Assembly: GCA_030549495.1 (NCBI GenBank)
Contig: JAUIRK010000722.1
Coordinates: 62,001 to 126,000, forward strand
Direction: 5' to 3'
Length of the DNA stretch: 64,000 nt
DNA from: Nectonema munidae
Taxonomy: Eukaryota > Nematomorpha > Nectonematoida > Nectonematidae
A model generated the notes under the pieces. It was not told the origin of the DNA and made no database searches. It worked only from the letters and a program-made list of their open reading frames with translations. The position numbers and the translations under genes were made by a program. This document shows positions 47,040 through 59,800 of this stretch, one piece after another. Position 1 is the stretch's first letter. Every line of letters starts with the position of its first letter.

Positions 47040-47560
47040 ATATGGCCAAGGTGGGCGGGGATCCAAGCTTAAACAAAGAAGATCACGCTACCTTTACAAG
47101 CAAGCTACAATGAGTGTGTGCAATCTCGCTCACACGATCCCTCGCTCTTTGGCGTAACATGGGAAAGTATGTTCGACATGTAACTGAGCCAATTAAAATT
47201 TGAAAAAACAGCATAAAAACTAAATTAAATTTTCATAAAAAATGAATATCACCACTGAATTCAGCATATTTGAAAATGGTATATATGTGTAAAAACTTTA
47301 TATAATTGGTTAAATAAAAAGTTCTTTTTTGGGATGAGCTGTCAAATATAAATCAATCTTTTGACAGGTTTGATAAAAGTGGAGAGATCACCACTGAATT
47401 CAGCATAGTTGAAATCTATATGTAACATTAAAAATAGTTGTAAAAACTTATTAATATCTGAGAAAAATAGAGGGGCACTTTACGCCCCCAGCACTTGAGC
47501 GGACAAATATAGCCCAGCACTAATAGTGTTAAGGTTTACAAATGGTGAGGAGACTTTCAT
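47040..47560 (-). repeat. Dispersed element carrying array A in reverse orientation
   Basis: From about 47215 to 47480 the reverse complement matches array A at 1480-1990: TTCAGCATATTTGAAAATGG here against TTCAGCACACTTGAAAATGG reversed there, followed by GAGCTGTCAAATAT. It is followed by a GC-richer tail with AAATATAGCCCAGCACTAAT, similar to the sequence beside array B near 4235. 47040-47210 is a GC-richer flank of unknown type. Confidence 0.6.
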
Positions 47561-47617
47561 ATTACTTGATTAAAATTTTTATTGTTGGTTATTCTTTAAA
47601 ATAAATGCCCTAAAAAG

Positions 47618-48883
47618 TAGTGATGGGACGATTAATCGGAAATTTTCTCTAGCATTGGAATCGGAGTGGAAATATTTCAACTCGCTCCGATACCAAAACG
47701 ATTCCAAGTTAATACTTATTATATTGATTTTCTTACTTAGGATTTTATTGTATAAATGATTTTACTACTTAGTGTGTAGAATCACTTGATTCGACAAAAT
47801 TATTTAATTATAAAAAAATTTAACATTTTTTTGTGTCAATTGTGCATTATTATGTTTAAGCTACTTTTTTTGTAAATTTTGTGTTATAATTTTATATAAA
47901 AAATTTTCATGTACATTTTAAATGTTAAAACCGCATGTATCGAACTATGAGTAATTTGTCTAGTGCGGGACACAAGCCCAACGCACAACCCACTCAACAT
48001 TAGCTCAAATAAATTTTATTTAAATAATAAATTAAAACTAATTGTAAAATCTCATTGTGTAAGTCGGATGTGTCGATCATTCGCTTAAATCGAAGATGAT
48101 ACTGGTCCCCATCGCATTTAAGAACTAATAACATTGTAGAAACTTTTCTTAACTCGAAGTGATAATGAGCGAAGCGTTGAATTCAATTTCAGTTTTGAAA
48201 AATGTTTTACTGAGATTAAATAAAGAAAAATTCAAAATGAGAAAGAAAACAAGAAAAAGAAGTCATCAATTTTATATATAACAACAACTCCAAAACTAGA
48301 GACTGAAATTACGAAATATTTAGAATATAAATTAATAGAAAAAAACTCAAGTCCGTTTGAATGGTGGAAAGCTAACAAAGAAGACCTTCCAATATTGGCG
48401 TTTTTTTTCAAAAAAGTATTTATGTGCTCCGCCTTCTTTAGTTGAAAGTGAAAGAGTTTTTAGTATTGGAGGAAATATTTATTCTCCTAAAAGAAATCGC
48501 TTAGAAGCAAAAACAGGAGAAATGCTTATGTTTTTGCACTATAATTTACGAAAGCTCCAATTTAATTACGATTGATTCAAAAGATCTCTATGTAATATTA
48601 ATAAAATTTTATTCTATCATATAAGCTGAATATGCTTCTCACTGCTCAAAAGTATGACTATATCAAAATTTATACTCAAAATTTTCAAAAGTGGATTATT
48701 TATATAATTTTGCTTTCATATTGAGGATATTTATTCGCAAAAAGTGATAGAAATTAATTGAAGTTCAAAATAATATTAAAAAGTTATTTCAAGTTGTAAT
48801 ATTTTAGAATCGGAATTGTATCGGGAACAGGTATATTAAGTAGAATCGGAATCGTTATTAATTTTGGTATCGTCCCATCACTA
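47618..48883 (+). mobile_element. hAT transposon with perfect 8-bp target duplication
   Basis: The element is 1,266 bp with inverted ends TAGTGATGGGACGAT, flanked by CTAAAAAG at 47610-47617 and again at 48884-48891. It carries the 3' part of a ZBED-type hAT transposase and lies between SF3B2 and the small gene at 50078. At about a third to a half of the length of typical autonomous hAT elements, it is a deletion derivative. Confidence 0.9.
48280..48575 (+). pseudogene. hAT transposase C-terminal remnant
   Basis: The translation contains LIEKNSSPFEWWKANKEDLP and, in the next frame, KKYLCAPPSLVESERVFSIG, then NIYSPKRNRLEAKTGEMLMF and a stop at 48573-48575. This matches the order of the hAT dimerisation domain (EWWK, YLCxPxxSxxSERVFS, KRNRL, LxFLxxNL). 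A frameshift at the T/A run near 48400-48415 separates the two parts. The N-terminal zinc finger and most of the catalytic core are absent. Confidence 0.85.
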
Positions 48884-50077
48884 CTAAAAAGGCTTCATGC
48901 ATGAAAAAAATCTACCCTTTGAATTTTTTGTAACATCTTTTAGATTGTAGGACCTTTATAAATTAAAAACTGGTTTTTAGAGACCTCTGGATTAGAACTT
49001 TGAAGCGCAGAATTGAGTCATAAATGTCTGTTTCAATGCGGCCAAAAATGATAATTTAACCAAAATGGCAGCCAGATTTTAAATGATATGCCATGTCCCT
49101 TCACTTTTTTGATACGGTCATGTCTGCAAACTGCGGTATTTAATTGTTTGACTGCAATTACGCATGCACTGAAAGAACTATGAGGACTTAGTGTATGCCT
49201 CTCATCATGTACAGGAATGTGAGATAAAGTTATATGCATAATAACACCGATAAGAATTTTTGAAAGAAATACACGGGTGCGAGAAGCTTCGTGTTGGTGC
49301 CTATATTAATCTGTTTAATTTATTTCAATACTTCAGTTTTTCGTGGTTGATTTTTATTCACTTTATACATCATAAAGAATTTCCATCCAATGAATGGAGT
49401 CTTAGAGAGAATTCGCCGCAAATTTTTTTGCTCATCTCAGCGATTTCAAAAAATATCTCATTGTGACGGGTGCATCTCTTCCCTCACAGTATGTACTTTT
49501 CTTTTATTTCCGAAACACTCACTTTTTTGTCTTTCTTACGTGTAATCATTTCACGTAATTGCTAAAAAGACACTCTAGTTACTTCATGAAATCCCTAGGA
49601 ATTACATGAAAGTCCTATGCGAGTAAAAAGCCATAACCCATGGTTAACTAATGTTTTGGCTATACTTTTAGCCAGGCCTGCCGAAAAGTCACCCTTTTAG
49701 TAAAAAATTAAAAGTATTTGGATGCTATTTAAAGTATCTGGGATATTTTAGAAACGTGCCAACAAGCAGGAAGAATCGAAAGAATTATATTGAAGATTTC
49801 TTGAATAAATTCTAAGTATTCAAATAAACTGGCCAAAATCACAGATCTGATTGGCTGGAAAGATTAAAATATTAAATCATTTATCCATAAAGAAAAGGGG
49901 CGTTTTAGTGCAAACTTTGAAATAGTGAATGGTCGTGTAGTATGATTATTATTGATCATTGTAAAGGATTACTTGGCCCTTGCTAACTAGTTGTGACGAT
50001 CGCAATATGCATACACATAAGCATTCAAATCCCCTCATGTTGTTGACATCTGTCGTTCTATAGTCGATTTTGCATCA

Positions 50078-50875
50078 ATGGGAGTAAGGGGAAGGCGAAT
50101 AAACGTAAATGACTAAAGATGACACTTTTTAGCTTTGTCCACCTCTGTATCAGAAGTATGTTTGTATCTTTTGCAACGTCCTGCTCATTTTCTTCATGCA
50201 GATCGTAGAGAGCAGGAGTTGGGAGGTGAAGGCAGCGCAAAATGAAGACCCCAACCTCGCGCAAATCGAGAGAGTTTTATCTTTTTATTTATTTGAGGAC
50301 CTAATAAACGCGCTAACTCTAACATTACGATAAAAATATTTTTTCCAGGAGCGCGGTTGCTTGAGAAGTAGACGGCTTCTATTCAACACCAAAATCCACT
50401 CCCGCGACTTGGAACAAAAGAGGGAGCTTGTAGGTTTGCAAAAAAGTAGGTTTTATGAATTGTAGGAGAGGGTACACAGCCATTCCTTCAACTTTTTCGG
50501 AAGCCTTTCAATATGGGATAAATGTTTGTGAATGCTTGATAAATCTCTGTTCTGATTTTGGCACCTTAATTTCAAACGAAATTCGTAAAAAGACGCGTTA
50601 AAGTAAAAGATGAATAAACGAGTCCATCCTGGGCCACGAAAAGTTTGAACCTCTACAAGTTGGTAAATGAGCCCCTTCCTTTTTATGTAGTGAATCCTAG
50701 ACATTTCCTAGTATTCTGCACTCATGTGAATTAAAGAAAAAGTTCTAGCTACGAGGAGAGGCGTTGAGGTTCGTTTCTTGCCTAGGTTTTAAGAAGCCAC
50801 AGTCTTCCAAATCATTCCATCATCGCCGTAGGCTTTAACGAGAACAAACCCTTCCACCGCATTCGACACCCTTGA
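50078..50875 (+). CDS. Unrecognised small gene, 4 predicted exons (about 89 aa)
   Basis: Predicted exons are 50078-50104 (MGVRGRRIN, donor GTAAAT), 50202-50273 (IVESRSWEVKAAQNEDPNLA..., donor GTTTTA), 50349-50429 (ERGCLRSRRLLFNTKIHSRD..., donor GTAGGT) and 50786-50875 ([20 protein letters not shown]..., stop TGA at 50873-50875). All four are in phase 0, acceptors are TTCATGCAG, TTTTTCCAG and CTTGCCTAG, and the exons are roughly 48-55% GC against an AT-rich background, which supports coding. The product would be basic with no visible signal peptide or membrane segment. I do not recognise the family. An in-frame extension upstream of the ATG to an acceptor at 50063 means more exons are possible. 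The last exon of TBP (minus strand, 50488-50564) lies inside the third intron. It could also be a chance chain of open segments. Confidence 0.4.
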
Positions 50876-53800
50876 CATCCAAATCCTTCATGAAGCAAGC
50901 ACATACCCCATTCCTAGTCAACTTTGTTTGCAGCAGTAGCAAATACACAACACACTTCATTCTCATGCTCATGCCGCACACGAACGGGGCAACCGAAAGG
51001 AAATCCCTCTCACGAGTAAGCGCATCGAAACAGCCACTTCAAACGCACACCCATCAACCAAATTCACAAGTGGCCAGCAAGAATAAATCAAAGCCACACT
51101 CTAAAACAACACAAACTCAACAAGACAAGACTCCAAACTCACATAACTCATCACCAGGGCAACAAAAGTCATTTTTAAAAGAACCTTTAAAAGCAATTTT
51201 TAACTCACTTGAACTTTATTTTCAAATTTTTTAGGTGAATAAAGTTAAAAAAATATTTATTGGTCAATACAAAGGTGAACATTTATTTGTGTAAAAAATT
51301 AAAACATTTTCAATGATGATTTCAGGTTTAATTACTAATTACTGGGAAACAAAATGAACATTTTTGGTCCTGCAGGAAATGTCTCACCTTTTTTATAGGT
51401 ACTTTTTTAAGAATTTAAAAATACTTTTCATTTTTTGCTGCAAGCTATCGTTTTTTTTATTATCAATTCGTAATTAAACTCCCATCAGGAACCTCTTAGA
51501 AAAAACACAAAGAATCCATAGCAAACACATTTAAAGATAGCATACGTCCAATCTTAGAGTACTATTCCACAGTATAGGGACACTATCTCTCAAAAAAACC
51601 TTTACAAACTACTAACAACACAAAACACAGGTTAGATCTCAAGGGTTTGAGATCAAACTCTATAAAGCTTCAGGTTAGATGTCTGACAGGAACACACAAC
51701 ACTTGCACAGAGAAAAACTTTTCCTACCTCAATCTTCTCTCAACAGAGGAAGCAAAAAATTTATATAGGAAACTAAAAACGAATGCAAGAAAGTAGTATC
51801 AAAAGAAAAACAAGAAAGAATTTTGCAATTAAAGTTTGATGCCTATAAAAGAAAAAACAACATTTTTTTAAATACTTAGAAAAAAGAGGGAAAATGAAGG
51901 TACGAAGATCCATAGCAAGAAGCACAGTTTGCATCGCGACACATAATACTCAGGTGTAATAAGACAAACTCTTTTCACTAGGTTCATTTATTCAGCATCG
52001 ACAATTTATATGTATATTATTTTACGATCTGGACATTGTTTTATTTTTTTGTATGAATAAAATATTATTACTTTTAGAAAAACAAATATGGAGGAAATTC
52101 GGACAGAAAGCTAAAGAACATAATATTAAGAAAAAATGATTTCCTTTCTTTTTGTCACGCCCTATTTTATTTTTGACGCGATCCATTGAAGGGTCAGGAC
52201 CCGCAGTTTAAAAAATGCTGCTCTCTAATTTCGATGCGTATGCTGCTTTGTAAAAATAATTCGAGCGTATGGGTGAGTGCGAGTAAGACATTTATAACAT
52301 AAAATTCTTAGGATTTCCTCAAACCCTAGCTTTATCTTTTGATACCAATTCAAAAAATGGCTACCCAGTAGGAAATGGAAATGAACATTTTGATCGAGGA
52401 TAGCCAAAAATATCATCTAAATAAAACATATTTTAATCGATCATGTCATTCTGGAATAAGTTATCGCACGCAGGGTTTAAAATATCGAAAGAGCGATTAG
52501 TTTTTGTTGGAATAAAAAAAGTCATTACATCTTGAATCTGGAAATTTTGTAAGCAAGAAATTCGAAAGAAGCCTTGTTAAAAAGTATTTACGATACCTCA
52601 ATTCTGCTGTCTAAGAACATTCAGCCGGTTGATTTTTTTACTTTAAAACTTTAGGATCGGTCTAGAAAACGTGAATTCTATTCTCGTGTAAATAATGAAA
52701 TCTTGCTGGAAGTGAGGACTTAGAGGTCGACCTCCGAAGCAATCCTCGATATCAAATCTTGGAATCGAGATGGGGATTTCAGGGCCAGAATCGTGTCGCG
52801 TCCCATCTCTCACGGAAAAAGTGGGGGATGTATGAAGGCAGTGAGTTTACTGCAATATGATGGGGTTGGCTTGGCCAGCCGTGTTTCCAAACTTGACGAA
52901 TTGTGCAAGCCACAAAAATGGAGAAAGAGTTGATGCGTGCTAAAGAAAATGAAGAAGACAAAGAAGCTGACCTGTTAGCACGACTTTTCCTGACACGAAG
53001 ATGAGAAGCACTATTCTAGGCTTGACCATTCGGTAAATGAGACCTGGAAACAGCTCTGGCTCGTAACTAAAAGAGAAGCATTGGAATTAATAAGACGGCA
53101 CTCCTTCTTCTTGCGTGACAGATTACAAGATGTCATTAAAAGCGTAATCTGTCGGTAGGTGTAATTTCCACTTGAAGAATTAAAAAATACACAACCTTAT
53201 TTTAAAACATCAAATCTTCTTTAGCGAAAACTTGTGCACTCAAATTTAAAAAAAATAAGAAAGTTGGGTTCATATTTAAAAAAGAAAAATTTTAAAATGA
53301 TAATACAATTAAAAATTGAGCACAGAGAAAGGAGTACCTGGAAAATTGGCTGTGCGTGAGAACGAGGCCTTCAAGGCGAATTGGAAACTTGACATCACAA
53401 CTTCCCACCATGTTCTGAATTTTGAATTCCATGAACTTCGCCTATTTATAAAAGATTCGTAGAAATGAACTATTTCCATTCGCGCAATGCATTCTAATGG
53501 GCCTTCGTTAAATGCGACATAAACGCACGAATACCTCGCAGATTAAGGCGCGTCCCAAAAGTCGACGCCTTTACGTGGCTCGAGAGGCATCCACACTCCA
53601 AAGATGCAAAGCTCGACAACATTACACTCACCGTCTCAGAACTTTTTTTTGGGAAAAACCCCAAACCCAAAAAAAAAAATTTCTCTTCTTTCTCCCCCCC
53701 AAAAAAAAAAAGAATTAAATTAAATTAAAAAAAAAAAAAATTAAATTTACAATCTCTTTACCAAAAAATTATTATCTTACCGCAGACGACAAACCCAAAA

Positions 53801-56800
53801 TAATTTTTCCTTCTCCCCACAAAAAAAAAAGGGAATAAAAACGGGGGGGCCCCCCCCCCCAATGTGTTTTCAGGGGGGCGAAAATGACCTTCGCCCCCCC
53901 CCCCAAATAATTTTCTATAAGTAAGAGTTGCTGCTTGTTTATAAAACATGTATGATGATCATGATATCTATGTATGAATCATGTGAGACTTTCGAATCGA
54001 TCAAACATCACATGCCAAGCTGCTCTGAAATTCCTATCGAACATATTTTACAGACGATGGGTGAGATCTATATAATAATAATCCATTGCTTCAATATGCA
54101 CACAATAAGTCAGCAATGTTTATCACAGTGTCTCCTCTTTATAGTATTTTTGGGCAAACACATGTTGATGATCCACTAGATTTTCTCATCTTCTGTCACA
54201 GTGATTCTATTTCTCTTTCTGTCTCCTCTGTTTTTCTCTTCCGCTTTCTCTGCTAAAACTCAATCATTCACTTAAGCTCTCTTCTTTCATTCAAGCCCTC
54301 TTCTCTTGTTAAGCTTTCCTATCTCATTCAGTTCTCTTCTCTCCAGTGACGTGGCTAGGCTGGGCATGAGGGGCCGTGCCCACTCTCTTATGTACCGCAT
54401 GGTGCCCCATGCAACTTATGCGATATCAGTTTTTGAAAATTTCTCCAATGAAAGGATCAAGAAAGTATACAAAATGTTTCTCACGTTTTTTGTTTTTAAA
54501 TTGTGCCCCCCCCCCCCCCCCCCCATTAACTTTTTTCTGGTTACACCACTGCTTCTATCTAATTTGCATTTAGAGTTAAATTAAAATAGTTTCCAATTGT
54601 TACAATTTTATATTAATGAATATTGTTAGACTCGCGCTAAGAATTTTTTTCAACAAAGGTCATTTAATCATTATCACTACGTTTGTTACATTTGAAAACT
54701 TTTATTTTTTCGAGTCAAGAAATTTTTTTAATAGCTATTTGGGAATGAATATTTTGACTAGATATTCGGGTTAAAAGCAAGAATATTCTATTTTCTTAAT
54801 ATTTGAGCAGAGATATCTTTTATAATGTTCGATTGTTAAATTTTATAAGTAACACTGTACATAATCAAATACCTTTTTTAAAGAAAATTTGTTGATTATT
54901 ATAGTAAAAATATCGAAACAAAACGTTTCAGTTGTTAAAAATGTACTTGATCTATTATTTATGACAGCTGTCAGAATTTTATTTGTAGACAAATATTCAA
55001 AAAAACGTAATGGTTTTCTTTTCTCGTATACTTTGATTTATGGTAGTTTGGTCCTAGAACATTTCGCCCCATTATTTTCATAAGACAGTTCGTACCATGG
55101 ACAATTCGCTCCATTATTTTCATAAGACAGTTCGTCCCATGGACAATTCGCTCCATTATTTTCATAAGACATTTTGTTTCATGGACAATTCGCCCCGTTA
55201 TTTTCATAAGATATTTTGTCTCATGGACAATTCTAAAAAATTAAGAGATAAAATGAATAATTTGAAATAATTTAATAGAGATAAAATAAACAAGAATATA
55301 AAATTTTTTAATAATTTTACACATTTAATAAGCAAAGATGGATGAAACAAATAGCCTATGAGACAATTTGTCCAGGGGGCAAATTGTTTTTGGGGCGAAA
55401 TGTCTGTCGACCGTTATTTAAATAATTTTTTAATTATAAGGGCTAGCTACTTAAACGTTGGCTTTTGCTGTTTATAAAAATTTGAAAATATCAAATAAAC
55501 TCTAAATCTTTATACCTCCTATTATTTTGAAATTATTCTGAGAACAGACGGTCCCATTTTAAAATTGTGAAAATTGCTTTATTAGTTTATTTTCTTTCCT
55601 TTCTCTCTTATGTTAATTATGTAGCAAATTTTTCAATTTTGAGTAAAAGGTAATGTGCAACGGGTGTATTTTCATTGACAAGGCACTGATGTACCGCTTA
55701 TGTCAAACTATGAACAAATTGGTATCGATGAGGAATCGAATCCAGAGACTTCCGTGCTAAGTCCATCATCACAACTAACCTGCCATGCCACCCATAGAGT
55801 ATGCTATATAGTGGATACGTCAAATTAGTTTTCAAAAAACTTAAGTTATGCTCTAAATTTTTTTAGTTTTTGTTGAAGCTCTATAACTTTTTCTGATAGA
55901 CTTTTTTCCTTAAAAGTTATTATAAAAGGCAAATCATTGCAAAATGTTAAAAGTTATTTTACTTTTTATAGCTTGTATCAATTTAGCTTTCAAACTATTT
56001 TTGAATGATGTTGAGTAAAATGAAATAATGCGATCTTAATTTTTTGTTTGCACAATTATCAATCACATTTTTTCATATAAACATCACAGGGTGTCTAGTA
56101 GACTCTTTGCCTTTAGACTACATTCACTCATAAAACTATCTAACCTTCAGTTATTTGTTTTCTCTATGAATCAAATATCCTTCCATCAATTCTTATGGAA
56201 GTATAGTATTTAAATTCACAAATTTTGTAAAAAAAAATATAAAGTAGTCTTATAAATTTAGGACTTCTTGTTTATTTTATCTCTATTAAATTATTTCGAA
56301 TTAATTATTTTATCTGTTAATTTTTTTTATCACTTTTAAATAATTTTAAATTATTGATGATGAAATTGAAGAAAAAGATAATTACAATGATATTACAATT
56401 ACAAGATATTAATTTTTATTTTGTTTAAAAATTTTAAATATTTGTTTCATTTATAAAATAACTGCCTTTCAAAAAACAATTCTTCAAAAAACTAAATAAA
56501 ATTAAAATATAGCTATTTTTATTGAGATTAGTTGTGATATTAGGCAAAACGTTCATATGCCAAACCGTTTTAAGAAAATTAGTCTTATGAAAAAAGCGTA
56601 AAAGAGTCTAAAAAATTGAAAAAACGGTTTTATAAAACAATAGTGCTAATTGATCTGCATAAATAGAGTAAATTGTCTATGGCAAGAATTGTATTATAAA
56701 AATAGAGCAAATTTTTAATGGAAAGAATTGTCTTATAAAAATAATAGAGCGCATTCTCTTATAAAAATAATGGGGCAAATTGAGCATGAGGCAAATCGTC

Positions 56801-59800
56801 TTATGAAAATTATGAGGCGAATTATTTTATGAAAATAATGGGGCAAATTGTTTTATGAAAATAGTTAGGCGAATTGTCCATGAGACAAAATGTCTTATGA
56901 AAATAATGGGGCGAATTGTACATGGGACGAACGGTCATGAAAATAATGGCCGGAATTGTCCATGGGACGAACGGTCTTATGAAAATAATGGGGGAAATTG
57001 TCCTATGAAAATAATGGGGCGAATTGTCCATGGGACGAACTGTCTTATGAAAATAATGGGGCGAATTGTCTTATAAAAAGAATGGGGCGAAATGTTTGAG
57101 GACCTTAGGATTGCTTGAATATTTGGTCTCCCGTGGTATTTCCAGACCACTAATTTTGAAAATTGCAACAAAAAAATTTCGCCCCCCACCTCCCCCAATA
57201 ATTTTGAGGATGTGCGCCCCTGTCCAAAACCGCATACACAACTCACACTCTATAATAATTAACACAGACAAGTCATACACAATTTCAACAAGAGACAGTA
57301 TTTGTATTCAAAGGCATCTGCTAAGCCACACCACCACCTGAAAAACTCAAAACACCACACTCAAGCAAGAACAGACTTAACTTTCTAAAATGTCAACTGG
57401 CACTCATTCTCAGCACAAATCGAAAGCAACATCACTACCCTTGAATATAAACAGCGTACACACATTGGACAAAATGCTCACAGACCTGGTAGTACAGACA
57501 GACAAACTCCGCATTCCTAAGGGAAACATCAATGCACACAGCAATCACCGACCTCCAGCGATCACTCATAAACACACCCTTCCCCTCACTGCTCTCTCTC
57601 TGCAAAACACACCCACACAACACAGAACAGATTGCACACACATAACTACACATCTCAAACCACAGGGATCTTTGGCTTAATCAACACGAGGTAGCCAACC
57701 TTCTCTCAAAGTGGAAAAACAATCTAGGATCACCTCCTCTCTAAAAGAATACATCATTAAATCTATCTCTATATACTCAGATTACACATATATACAACAT
57801 TCAACTTCAAATGCCCTTACACACAATATATGTACGCATGCATCTTTCTTATTTCGAATGAAGCGGTTCATTGCCACTGGTCTGGTGACAACAAGATATC
57901 TGTCAGTGGAGGACAAGTAAAACAGCAGGCTAAAACGCCCGTAAATGATGGTGTAAGACAATTTAAAAAAGAATGTGAAATATCTTTCCGCAAAAGCAAA
58001 ATAACAAGCAAATAAAAAAGAGGATAGAATTTAACTAAAAACAAAATCGAAATTAGAATTATGTCATGTATTTTAGGAAAATACTTCAAAGCCGAGCTTC
58101 TGGATGATTCTGGCATACTTGCGCGCTGCCAACTTGGACTGCTCTTCGCTAAAACAAAAAAGCGGTTTTAGTCGGAACAAGTGAGTCGCGCAAAAGTCTT
58201 GTTCTCTCACGCCCGAGCAACTCTCGCTGATTTAGTGAGAAGGATTCCCCACGAAAGATGCGCAGGGAGGGAGGGAGCAGCGAATGCGAACTTGAGCAAG
58301 CGCAAGACGAGCGCCGTAAAGACAGAGGAAGGCAAGGGAGAACCTCTTGGCGCCGGTGCAGACCATTTTGCCGGAGCTGAAGATGAGCGCGGTGGTTCGT
58401 GGCTCGCGAATGCGCATGATGACGGCTGCGAAGCGCTTGGGGTTGTACTCGGCATTGCGCGCGTTCAGGGCGATCTTCTTCAGGTCCAGCTTGCAGCCCA
58501 GGTTCACCGTGGACACGATGTTTCTGAAAGAAGAGAAAGCGCTAAGCACGTTTTATGCCGCATGAGGAGCATTTCGTTGCGCGAGAGCAGGAGACATAAC
58601 AATCACGACAAGAGGGGGAGGTCATTTATGCATGATCTCTAACCCTATGCCACTGAAAAGACGCATTTTACGTAAGGAATTGCCAAGAAACTTATTATTC
58701 AATAGTCACAGCGCTATTAAGCGTCAATTGGGCAATACTAGCAACAGTTCGTTAACATGGGAAAACACAATTGAAAATTACGACGTCTCTTATATCCCGA
58801 AAAAATGAAGGTTTGAGTTCTTTCCGAAAACGGTAAACAAATTTTAAAATTTAGGTCACTCATCAACAAAAGAAGCCGAGTTACTTCTTGACATTTCAAA
58901 AATGTTTCTTACACTCAAAATCTTGAAAACTTATGAAAGATGCGAAACTTGTTCACAATTTCAATATCAAGATGCGATGGATGCAAATAATGCATGTGTA
59001 AGAGAGCAAATGAGAAAAATGCGATTGCATGAATTTCTCAAACATGTACGTACACACCATATGTCACATTTTTTCTTAACAAACTTTAGTGGATTTATCC
59101 ATTTGTAATGTTGAACAATTTGAAAAGGAACTAGAGCATCCACGTATATTTTCTATTTTTATGTATCGATATAATTTTTATGCGGATTAATTGTAACCAA
59201 TTGGGGAATTGAGCAAGGTCGTTTAAAACCATGTTATTTGGCACTGCAAGGTCTTTGAGTCCAAGCGAAGATCAAACATAGAAATGGATGTAATTTCATG
59301 TTATGGGCGCACATCCCAGAAATTTTGGAGGAGTAGGAACGATTTTTCCAATAATTTAAAAAATTTTATTATAGAATATTATGATGCCTTGGGCTAGAAT
59401 AAATTCTTCAAATTCAACAAATTTGCCACAGTTCCATTATGCCAAGGATAGGACATTTCAAATTCAGAATATTTTGAAATAGTTACGGCTTTTGACAAAA
59501 ATAGACTGGCAAACAAAATCTAAAATTGAATGAATAGAATATCAGGTTATGCCAGATTAATTTTTTGTGAGACAGTCCCATTAGGACATGAAGAGAAAGT
59601 GATCACTACCTATCCATGCAATAAAGCATTTATCTCTCATTATTGCTTTTCCTCAGTTATTGAAACTGATGCTCACAAATGTCCTCTCAGATTTGGATGT
59701 TCTAATACTGAAACAACTGCATACGAAATAAAAGGCCTTATCCAGAGATATGATAAACTCCAAAGTTAAGGTTTTTTACCATGACTCTAAAAACGATCTT

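Noticed and set aside
52779-52961. 60-residue minus-strand frame between TBP exons
   Set aside because: It sits in a TBP intron between exons that join perfectly without it, and it has no similarity to TBP.
56822-57076. Repetitive peptides such as SPHYFH and [10 protein letters not shown] on both strands
   Set aside because: They are translations of the 42-bp tandem units of the foldback-like element, not a repeat protein.
58181-58642. 153-residue plus-strand frame
   Set aside because: It is the shadow of the GC-rich TBP core exon on the opposite strand.
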